From the NCBI GenBank assembly GCA_963799975.1, contig CAWCZF010000006.1, positions 372,001-436,000 on the forward strand: 64,000 nucleotides of DNA. Direction: 5' to 3'. Every line of letters begins with the position of its first letter. The stretch's first letter is position 1. The position numbers were made by a program, and so were the translations under genes. The stretch comes from Actinoallomurus sp963799975 (GTDB taxonomy: Bacteria > Actinomycetota > Actinomycetes > Streptosporangiales > Streptosporangiaceae). Under the pieces are notes generated by a model. That model was not told where the DNA came from. It saw only the letters and a list, made by a program, of their open reading frames with translations, and did no database searches. This document shows positions 26,252 through 32,212 of the stretch, piece after piece.

Positions 26252-27877
26252 TCACCCTTTCACCGTGCTTTTCACTGGTTCCGGCGTCTCGGCCGACGCC
26301 GCCGGTGCGTGCCGGCCGAAGAGACCGAACCAGCTGCGCCGGATGAAGGCGAGGAGCAGGACGCCGTAGTCGACCACCCAGAACACCGAGCCCAGGTCGA
26401 AGCCTGCCGACGCGTGGCCGGAGGCGACGAGCAGCAGGTGCCGTACGAGGGCCGCCGCGAGCAGCGCGAGCAGTGCGAGGTGCGGCGCGACCTCCTTCAG
26501 GTAGAGGCCGGCCCGCTGCACCTTGCGCGTCACGCGGTAGGCGGGCTTGCGGTGCGGCCCGTACCAGAGGGCCCGCACGCCGGCGCCCATGTAGACGAAC
26601 ATCAGGCCCACCCACATCTGCTTGGCGCGCAGCACCTCGCGCCATGACGTGCCGTTGCCGAGCACGAACATGTACGCGGCCAGCAGCAGCACGTAGCCGA
26701 CGGAGTAGGCGACGTGCGCGACGACGTGTTCACGGAACATCCGTACGTCGAACAGCAGGCAGCACGCGGGCGTCAGGATCAGGGCGAGGGTCGGGATGCT
26801 CGACAGGTAGAACAGGCCGACCTCCAGGAACTGGAGCCGTTGGCGTCGCGACAGCCCGCGCGTCCGCAGCGGCGAGCGCCAGAAGAAGATCCGGAGCGTG
26901 TCCATCGCCCAGGTGCCGAGCTGCTTGTAGACGTTCGGCAGGTCCTCCGGGGCGACCTGGCCGACCGCGCCGTCGATCGGCAGGTACGCGCCGTGCAGGC
27001 CGCGTTGCAGCGCGAGGTAGCCGGAGTAGAGGTCCTCGACCAGGTTCCAGGTGGGGAATCCGCCGATCGCCTCCAGGCTCGCGCGCCGCCACACGAGGCC
27101 GCTCCCGCACGGGAACGCGGCGCCTGCGGCCGCGCGCGAGAGCATGATGCCCCGGTAGAAGAACCGCCGCCGGTTCCCGAACGGGTCCCCGGCGCTCACC
27201 AGCGAGTCCTTGACGGTCTGCACGTACGCGATCTGCGGATGGTGCACCAGGTGGCCGACCGTGTGGCGGAGGAAGCCGGGGTCGCCGACGAGGTCGTCGG
27301 CGTCGCGCGTCTCGACGAACGCGATGGCCGGGTACGCGCGTGCGACGAAGCCGAGCATCGCGTTGAGGTTGCCGTCCTTGGCGTCGCCCTGGCGCTCCGG
27401 CGTGTGCTTGCGCGGCGGCCGGTGGTAGTGCAGGAGGGCGGCGGGGAACCGGCGCTGGACCTCCTCGACCATGGCGCGCACCTCGGCGCGGTGGCCGTCG
27501 TCGCCGACGACCACGACGAGCCGATCGTGTGGCCAGTCCTGTGCCAGCACGCTCTCCAGCGTGCGCCGCACCATGTCCGGCGGCTCGTTGTAGGTCGGGA
27601 CGAGCACCGCCACCCGCGGCCGCGCGTACGGCGGGGGCGGGGTGACCGCGAGCGGCAGGCGGTGCCAGTTGTTGTAGACGGTGAGGAACAGCAGCAGGAT
27701 CAGGAACGTGTTGGCGAGCAGGAACGGCAGCGACACCCACAGGTCGCCGGTCGTGAGGTCGGCGGCGATCCAGCCGGTGTAGACCAGCGACGCCGCGACG
27801 AGTGTGAGACCGGTGCCCTTGCGTACGAGGTCGCTACTCCAGAACCTGTCCATGCGTGATAACCGAGCGGGCGTCAA
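26252..27877 (-). CDS. Membrane family 2 glycosyltransferase (cellulose-synthase-like)
   Basis: The product of about 540 residues has two N-terminal membrane helices (TGLTLVAASLVYTGWIA and PFLLANTFLILLLFLTVYN), a GT-A domain and four or more C-terminal helices. GT2 motifs are VAVLVPTYNEPPDMVRRTLESVLAQ, VVVVGDDGH, the DxD-like ETRDADDLVGDPGFL, the catalytic NLVEDLYSGY and QLGTW, the counterpart of QxxRW. It should polymerise or transfer a nucleotide-activated sugar across the membrane to make a glucan-type exopolymer. The start could be the TTG at 27877, which has a GGAGG 11 nt upstream, or the ATG at 27853. It is the first gene of a pair with the APH-like kinase. Confidence 0.85.
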   Translation of the reverse strand: MTPARLSRMDRFWSSDLVRKGTGLTLVAASLVYTGWIAADLTTGDLWVSLPFLLANTFLILLLFLTVYNNWHRLPLAVTPPPPYARPRVAVLVPTYNEPPDMVRRTLESVLAQDWPHDRLVVVVGDDGHRAEVRAMVEEVQRRFPAALLHYHRPPRKHTPERQGDAKDGNLNAMLGFVARAYPAIAFVETRDADDLVGDPGFLRHTVGHLVHHPQIAYVQTVKDSLVSAGDPFGNRRRFFYRGIMLSRAAAGAAFPCGSGLVWRRASLEAIGGFPTWNLVEDLYSGYLALQRGLHGAYLPIDGAVGQVAPEDLPNVYKQLGTWAMDTLRIFFWRSPLRTRGLSRRQRLQFLEVGLFYLSSIPTLALILTPACCLLFDVRMFREHVVAHVAYSVGYVLLLAAYMFVLGNGTSWREVLRAKQMWVGLMFVYMGAGVRALWYGPHRKPAYRVTRKVQRAGLYLKEVAPHLALLALLAAALVRHLLLVASGHASAGFDLGSVFWVVDYGVLLLAFIRRSWFGLFGRHAPAASAETPEPVKSTVKG

Positions 27878-27991
27878 GACGGGGAGTACCTCCTGAGCGT
27901 CGGACGCGGCTCGGCCATCGACGGTTCCGGTGCTCGGCCCGCAGGAGGCAAACTCTAGGCGGTACGCCCGGCGAACGCACCCGCCGGGCGG

Positions 27992-28157
27992 TCAGTCCAG
28001 GGTGATCGCGTCGAGGCCGGGCGGCGTCGCCGTGCCCGGTGACCACGAGGAAGCCGCTCTCGCGCAGCGCCGCGTCGACGCGGCCCGCCACCGCGCGGCG
28101 GTCGGCCTGGTCGCCGTGGAACCACGCGTCGAGGTCGATGGCCGGCACCGCGCTCAT
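27992..28157 (-). pseudogene. Remnant of a 2-oxoglutarate/Fe(II) oxygenase, core deleted
   Basis: The ATG at 28157 overlaps the deaminase stop (ATGA) and opens MSAVPAIDLDAWFHG, continuing to VDAALRESGFLVVTGHG. That is the N-terminal strand and helix of isopenicillin-N-synthase-like oxygenases. Right after GHG the frame becomes meaningless, while the adjacent frame gives TPPGLDAITLD and a stop at 27992, which looks like the C-terminus of such an enzyme. Some 250-300 codons with the HxD...H iron site are missing. The gene is therefore an internal-deletion relic that was once coupled to the deaminase gene. Confidence 0.55.
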
Positions 28158-28606
28158 GCGCTCTCCGTTCCGATGTCCTCGGCCCAGAGCTCCGGGTTCG
28201 CGCTGATGAAGCCGGTCATCAGGGCGGCGCACTCGGCGTCGTCGAGCACGACGACCTCGACGCCGAGCCCGGCCAGCCACGCGTGCCGTCCCTCGAACGT
28301 GCGTGCCTCGCCGACGACCACGCGCGCGATGCCGAACTGCATGATCAGCCCGGCGCAGTACCAGCACGGCGACAGCGTCGTCGTCATGGTCGTGTCGCGG
28401 TAGGTGGGGCGGCGGCCCGCGGCGCGGAAGGCGGCGGTCTCGGCGTGCATGGACGGGTCGTCGTCCTGCACGCGTCGGTTGCGGCCACGGCCGAGCAGCG
28501 TGCCGCCGGCGGAGAACAGCGCGGCGCCGATCGGGACGCCGCCCTCGGCGTAGCCGGCGCGCGCCTCCTCCAGTGCGACGCTCAACATCGCGATGTCGCT
28601 GGTCAC
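28154..28606 (-). CDS. Nucleoside/cytosine deaminase-like enzyme
   Basis: The GTG at 28606 starts a 150-residue protein of the zinc-dependent CDA fold. The zinc site is complete: MHAETAAFRAAG supplies His and the proton-shuttling Glu, and TLSPCWYCAGLIMQFG supplies two Cys. The body GGVPIGAALFSAGGTLLGRGRNRRVQDDDPS matches the cytosine/guanine deaminase branch rather than tRNA adenosine deaminase. It probably deaminates a free base in salvage or catabolism. It lay in an operon with the now degraded oxygenase at 28157. It is divergent from the DUF3052 gene, with only about 40 bp between starts. Confidence 0.75.
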   Translation of the reverse strand: MTSDIAMLSVALEEARAGYAEGGVPIGAALFSAGGTLLGRGRNRRVQDDDPSMHAETAAFRAAGRRPTYRDTTMTTTLSPCWYCAGLIMQFGIARVVVGEARTFEGRHAWLAGLGVEVVVLDDAECAALMTGFISANPELWAEDIGTESA

Positions 28607-28648
28607 CTCACCACTATCGGGCATCGACCGCCCCGCTACCATGCCGGC

Positions 28649-29065
28649 ATGGCCGTCTCCGGGTACTCGGGCACGCCGCTCGCCAGGAAGATCGGCGTCA
28701 GGCCGGGGCATCGCGTGTCGCTCCGGCATCGACCGGGCGACTGGGAGATCACGGACCTGACGGACGAGGTCGTGGTCGCCGACGACGCGACGGGCGGCGG
28801 CGGCGCCGACATCACGATGGCGTTCTACCGCTCCCACGCCGTCCTGGCGGCCGAGGCGGCGGGGCTGGCCGAGCGGCTGGCCGACGACGCGATGCTGTGG
28901 ATCGCGTGGCCGCGCCGCGCCACCGGCCATCACAGCGACATCACGGAGAATGCGCTGCGTGATCTCTTCCTGCCACTCGGCGTCGTCGACGTGAAGGTGG
29001 CGGCACTGGGCGAGGATTGGTCCGGACTGAAGTTCGTGCGCCGTCGTGAGAACCGCAACTCCTGA
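28649..29065 (+). CDS. DUF3052 family protein
   Basis: The start is the ATG at 28649, which opens MAVSGYSGTPLARKIGVRPGHRVSL. The protein of about 138 residues also shows DITMAFYRSHAVLAAE, AMLWIAWPRRATGHHSDITENALRDLFL, GVVDVKVAALGEDWSGLKFVRRREN. The 'WvsWPKk.sg..tDite...R......G.VDvKV.A....WSGLKFvrR' pattern defines the actinobacterial DUF3052 family, small cytosolic proteins without known function that are abundant in stationary phase. The gene ends directly before the low-GC leader region of the RiPP operon. Confidence 0.75.
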   Translation: MAVSGYSGTPLARKIGVRPGHRVSLRHRPGDWEITDLTDEVVVADDATGGGGADITMAFYRSHAVLAAEAAGLAERLADDAMLWIAWPRRATGHHSDITENALRDLFLPLGVVDVKVAALGEDWSGLKFVRRRENRNS

Positions 29066-29420
29066 AAAGTCAAGGGCAGAAGACAACCGGTTTGCGGTAG
29101 ACGGCGAGCAGTCGTTGTTGGTAGCTAACTAAAGCGCTGAGCGTACGCGTACGGCCACAGCTAGCCGTTTCCGGTCCATCCAAGCCACCATTTAGCGAGC
29201 CATAGGTGTGGCTTGTGCGGTGTGGTGCAGAGCGGCCGAACCCCGCGCCTGGCCGCGTGTCGGAGGGCGTTGGCACTCCGATCCGGTGGCGTCTACGGCA
29301 TCATAGTCCCAGCTCACAACACCTTGAGAGCCTGCCGGCTATTCATATCAATCCGGTCGGATATGTATGGAAACAGCGTCCCCCTATTGAATGCCTATGA
29401 GGCCCCTATCCATTTACCAT

Positions 29421-29440
29421 GCCGCCCCCTAGGTGGCGGC
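29421..29440. promoter_or_regulatory. Near-perfect 20-bp palindrome
   Basis: The sequence gccgccccctaggtggcggc matches its reverse complement at 18 of 20 positions and centres on CCTAGG. It lies about 30 bp upstream of the -35 element of the RiPP operon promoter candidate. It may be a regulator binding site or the terminator hairpin of the preceding transcript. Confidence 0.35.
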
Positions 29441-29472
29441 TGACCAGCGAGTTTACCCATGAAATGACGCTA

Positions 29473-29512
29473 TTGACCGATATGCAGTTGTGGGTTAGTG
29501 TTCGTCGAACAC
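29473..29512 (+). promoter_or_regulatory. Promoter with overlapping 15-bp inverted-repeat operator
   Basis: TTGACC (29473-29478) and TAGTGT (29496-29501) are 17 bp apart, a good housekeeping-type promoter by actinomycete standards. The -10 element is overlapped by a perfect inverted repeat, GTGTTCG-t-CGAACAC (29498-29512). A dimeric repressor bound there would exclude RNA polymerase. Transcription would start near 29508 and give a leader of about 90 nt before the ATG at 29598. No regulator gene lies inside the operon, so the controlling protein would be encoded elsewhere. Confidence 0.5.
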
Positions 29513-29597
29513 GATTCAATGGATATGGGCGGCCATTCTCGGGGCTCGGCTCGCTTTACCAATGTTTCGTCCCCTTGGAACGGGAGTGTTAACGGGT

Positions 29598-31805
29598 ATG
29601 GCGACAGAGTCCGAGCTGCTGAGCGTCAGGCCGAGACTGCGCAATGACGCGGTCTTCCTACGGGTCGACACCGGCGTCTATCTCCGGCATTCCGAGACCG
29701 CCTGCGTGCTGAAGGGCAAGCTCGCCTACCAGTGGCTCTCGATCCTGGGCCCGCGCATGAACGGCGAGGTCAGCGTGGGTGAGCTCTGCGACGGCCTGGA
29801 CGAGAACCAGCGCCAGACCGTCTTACGTCTGACCGGCACCCTGCTGGCGCAGGGCTTCGTCCGCGACGTGCCGCCCGCGGCGGACGCGGGCCTGCCGGAG
29901 GCCGTGCTGACGCGGTTCCGGCCACAGATCAACCTGATCGAGCACTTCGCCGGCGCGACCGGCGACTCGCCCGCGGCGCGCTTCGGCCGGTTCCGTTCCG
30001 CCCGCGCCCTCGTCGCCGGGACGGGCCCGACGCTGACCGCCGTCTTACAGGGCCTGGTACGCAACGGCATGGCCGAGGCCGACTACGTCGTGCCGCGCGA
30101 CGGCGCCGACGTGGCGGCCGCGCTGGAGCCCGACGTCGCCGCGCTGGACGCCGCCGGCGTCCCGGCCACGGTGAACCCGCGCGCCGCCGACGTGACCTGG
30201 CCGGACTACGACATCGTGATCTTCGCGGCCGAGGGCGAGGGCCTCGCCGAACTGCTCGCGGTCAGCCGGCGGCTGCGCGACGCATCGCCCGCCGCACGCC
30301 TGCTGCCGATCGTGGCCACCGGCGAGCGGGTCGTGCTCGGCCCGCTGACCGGCACCACCACCGGGCCCTGCTGGCTCTGCGGGCAACTGCGGCTGAGCGC
30401 GAACGGCGACCCGGGAAGCGCCGCCGACCTGTGGCGCGAACTCGCGCTCGGCGAGACGGTGGACCGCTCCACACGCGCCAGCGGCACCGTCCCGGCGATG
30501 ATCGGCAACGCCGCCGCCCTGGAGACGTTCCGCCTCTTCTCCGGGCAGCTCTCGGACGCGGCCGAGCGGCACGTGATCGTGCAGGACACCACGACGCTGG
30601 AGTCCGTACGCGAGCCGCTTCTGCCGCACCCGGCCTGCCCGCTGTGCCGCGACCTGGCCCCCGAAGACGCCGAAGACACCGAGGCCACGGACGCCCTCGA
30701 AGCATCCGGAGACACCGAGGACGCCTCCGGTTCCTCCGAAGAGGCGCTCTACGAACGCGTCGCCCCGCTGATCTCGCCGCGGATCGGCGTGCTGTCCGAG
30801 TGGGCCGACGAGTCGCTGGAGCAGATCCCGCTGAAAATCGGGCGGGTACGGGTGGCGGGCTCCGGCGAGCTGGCACACGGCGCGCGGACCATCACCGCGT
30901 ACCACCCGGAGACGTTCCTCCAGGCCCGCATGGCCGCGGTCCGCTCGGCCCTGACCTGGTACGCGGGCACCTTCCCGCACCGGGCCGACGTCGAGCACGG
31001 CACCGAGGCGGACCTGACCGCCGAGGGCCACCGGATCGTCCCCGACTCCCGGCTGCTGACCTGGAGCGGAATCCCGGCCCCCGCCGGCACGCGCCCGTAC
31101 GTCCCCGCGGTCTCGCTCGTCACCGGCGAGGCGGTCCTCGTGCCGCAGGCCGCGGCCTACCCCCTCACCGGGGTCAACCGCGCCGCCGTCTTCGAGCGCA
31201 CCGGCGCGGGAGGCGCCGCCGGCCGCTCGCGTACGGAGATCGTCACCGCCGGGCTGGCGGACGCGCTCGCCTACCGCGGCCTGCTCGCCGCGGCACGCGG
31301 CGTCGACACCGGGTTCGCGCTGGCCGAATCGGTCCTGGCGGAGGACGAGGAGGCGCGGTTCGCGCGCGACAGCCTCGGCCATCTCGGCCTGGGCGTGCGC
31401 GCCCACGCGCTGCCCGGTGCGTACCCCGCGTACGCGGTGCTGGCCGTCGTCGACGACGGGCCGGTCTGGGCGGTCGGCGCGGCCCTGTCGCCACGCGAGG
31501 CGTTGCGCGCCGCGCTGCGCGACGCGCTCGGGCAGGCGCACGCGATCGGCCGGGAAGGCGCGCCGGCCGACCTCGGCGACAAGCTGCCCGCCGACTTCGA
31601 CCCGCGTACGGCGTGGGCCGGGGCCGAACCCGGCGAGTGGGCGCGGAACGCGACGCCGGACGGAGTGCCGCAGGTGCTCGCGTCCCTGGCCGCCGACGGA
31701 CTGGACGCCTATCTCGTGGACACCACGACCACCGACCTGCGCGCGGTCGCCGCGCTCAGGACCGGGATGGTCCTGCTGGCGACGCGACCCGAGGATCCAG
31801 GCTGA
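29598..31805 (+). CDS. Ocin-ThiF-like TOMM leader-binding protein with degenerate YcaO half
   Basis: The ATG at 29598 follows GGGAG, whereas the in-frame ATG at 29562 has no ribosome binding site; the product has about 735 residues. Residues about 10-95 resemble the PqqD-type RiPP recognition element (LRNDAVFLRVDTGVYLRHSE... LLAQGFVRD). An E1/ThiF-like domain without adenylation residues follows, with a probable zinc tetrad C258/C261 (GPCWLCG) and C347/C350 (PACPLCR). From about 400 to the end the sequence parallels the YcaO protein encoded downstream (LTWYAGTFP against LERYAGQFP, SPREALRAAL against EPEDAVRSAM), but the ATP/Mg Glu residues are absent. It would present the precursor leader to the YcaO enzyme. 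Two TTA leucine codons occur at 29823 and 30045, a hint of bldA-dependent expression. Confidence 0.85.
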   Translation: MATESELLSVRPRLRNDAVFLRVDTGVYLRHSETACVLKGKLAYQWLSILGPRMNGEVSVGELCDGLDENQRQTVLRLTGTLLAQGFVRDVPPAADAGLPEAVLTRFRPQINLIEHFAGATGDSPAARFGRFRSARALVAGTGPTLTAVLQGLVRNGMAEADYVVPRDGADVAAALEPDVAALDAAGVPATVNPRAADVTWPDYDIVIFAAEGEGLAELLAVSRRLRDASPAARLLPIVATGERVVLGPLTGTTTGPCWLCGQLRLSANGDPGSAADLWRELALGETVDRSTRASGTVPAMIGNAAALETFRLFSGQLSDAAERHVIVQDTTTLESVREPLLPHPACPLCRDLAPEDAEDTEATDALEASGDTEDASGSSEEALYERVAPLISPRIGVLSEWADESLEQIPLKIGRVRVAGSGELAHGARTITAYHPETFLQARMAAVRSALTWYAGTFPHRADVEHGTEADLTAEGHRIVPDSRLLTWSGIPAPAGTRPYVPAVSLVTGEAVLVPQAAAYPLTGVNRAAVFERTGAGGAAGRSRTEIVTAGLADALAYRGLLAAARGVDTGFALAESVLAEDEEARFARDSLGHLGLGVRAHALPGAYPAYAVLAVVDDGPVWAVGAALSPREALRAALRDALGQAHAIGREGAPADLGDKLPADFDPRTAWAGAEPGEWARNATPDGVPQVLASLAADGLDAYLVDTTTTDLRAVAALRTGMVLLATRPEDPG

Positions 31806-31875
31806 GCACGTCCCCCCCGCTACCGCAGGCTGTCCGGCCGGCGGAACGTCCTAGCAGGACTGGAAGGGAGGCATC

Positions 31876-32046
31876 ATGTCCAATCTCAAGAACGAGCTCG
31901 CCGCGCTGGAGAGCATGACCTTCGAGATCGAGGAGCTCGTCGACCCGGCGCTGGAGCTGGCGTTTTCGAGCAGCAGCTGCTCTTGCAGCAGCTGCTGCTC
32001 CTGCAGCACCAGCAGCTGCTGCTCCTGCAGCAGCAGCACCAGCTGA
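31876..32046 (+). CDS. RiPP precursor with Ser/Cys/Thr-only core (thiazolylpeptide-like)
   Basis: This 56-residue peptide is encoded between the ThiF and YcaO genes behind GGGAGG. Its leader (residues 1-29) begins MSNLKNELAALESMTFEIEEL and ends VDPALELA, acidic and helical, with the FEIEEL-D pattern seen in thiopeptide-type leaders. The core (30-56) starts with one Phe, followed only by 16 Ser, 8 Cys and 2 Thr; the block SSCCSCS occurs twice. All 26 hydroxyl or thiol residues are possible substrates for azole formation or dehydration. Cleavage after LELA or beside the Phe is plausible but unproven. The encoded enzymes point to thiazoles from Cys and oxazoles or Dha/Dhb from Ser/Thr. Confidence 0.9.
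   Translation: MSNLKNELAALESMTFEIEELVDPALELAFSSSSCSCSSCCSCSTSSCCSCSSSTS
31987..32031 (+). repeat. Two perfect 21-bp direct repeats in the precursor core
   Basis: Positions 31987-32007 and 32011-32031 are identical 21-mers encoding SSCCSCS, separated by one ACC (Thr) codon. The codon choice (AGC AGC TGC TGC TCC TGC AGC) is identical in both copies, so the repeat probably arose by recent tandem duplication or slippage within the core region. Confidence 0.9.
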
Positions 32047-32055
32047 GGCATCGCA

Positions 32056-32076
32056 CGGAGTGGCCGCACCACTCCG
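32056..32076 (+). terminator. Small hairpin directly after the precursor stop
   Basis: CGGAGTGG and CCACTCCG form an 8-bp stem around a 5-nt loop, 10 nt after the precursor stop codon. It has no T-tract. Together with the larger hairpin downstream it could cause partial termination or protect the 3' end of a short precursor mRNA. Confidence 0.5.
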
Positions 32077-32098
32077 CGCAGCAGCGCCAAAGGTACCA

Positions 32099-32149
32099 CC
32101 GTCGCGACCGTCCGTCTGACCGCTGTGAAAGGCCGGACGGTCGCGACGG
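32099..32149 (+). terminator. Strong 16-bp hairpin between precursor and YcaO genes
   Basis: CCGTCGCGACCGTCCG (32099-32114) pairs perfectly with CGGACGGTCGCGACGG (32134-32149) across a 19-nt loop. This is by far the strongest inverted repeat in the operon and lies in the 166-bp gap after the precursor gene. It is most simply an attenuator or RNA-processing barrier that makes precursor transcript more abundant than enzyme transcript. Confidence 0.65.
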
Positions 32150-32212
32150 CGGTCGCCCCGTGCCTCACGCCGCCTAACACCGCCGCACGCCCAAGCCGCT
32201 CAGGAGGGTGAA

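Larger units (their letters stand above)
29066..29597. other. Low-GC leader region upstream of the RiPP operon
   Basis: This stretch of about 530 bp is visibly poorer in G+C than anything else in the window, with runs such as ttggtagctaactaaag and tcatatcaatccgg. It contains the palindromes and promoter annotated separately. Short frames exist in both directions (for example one ending PIHLPCRPLGGG at 29443) but none has a ribosome binding site or family resemblance, so I do not call them genes. It could be an acquired boundary segment or a long regulatory leader. Confidence 0.5.

Noticed and set aside
26252..27877. Glycosyltransferase considered as a RiPP or polyketide tailoring enzyme
   Set aside because: It is a multi-pass cellulose-synthase-like polymerase, not a GT1 natural-product transferase.
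29213..29443. Small frame ending PIHLPCRPLGGG upstream of the RiPP operon, considered as a second precursor
   Set aside because: No ribosome binding site at any start, no acidic leader, composition typical of intergenic DNA, and different from the real precursor.
31984..32043. TGC/AGC-rich repeat considered as a microsatellite or CRISPR-like array
   Set aside because: It is in frame within the precursor core and has only two full units; there are no spacers of array type.
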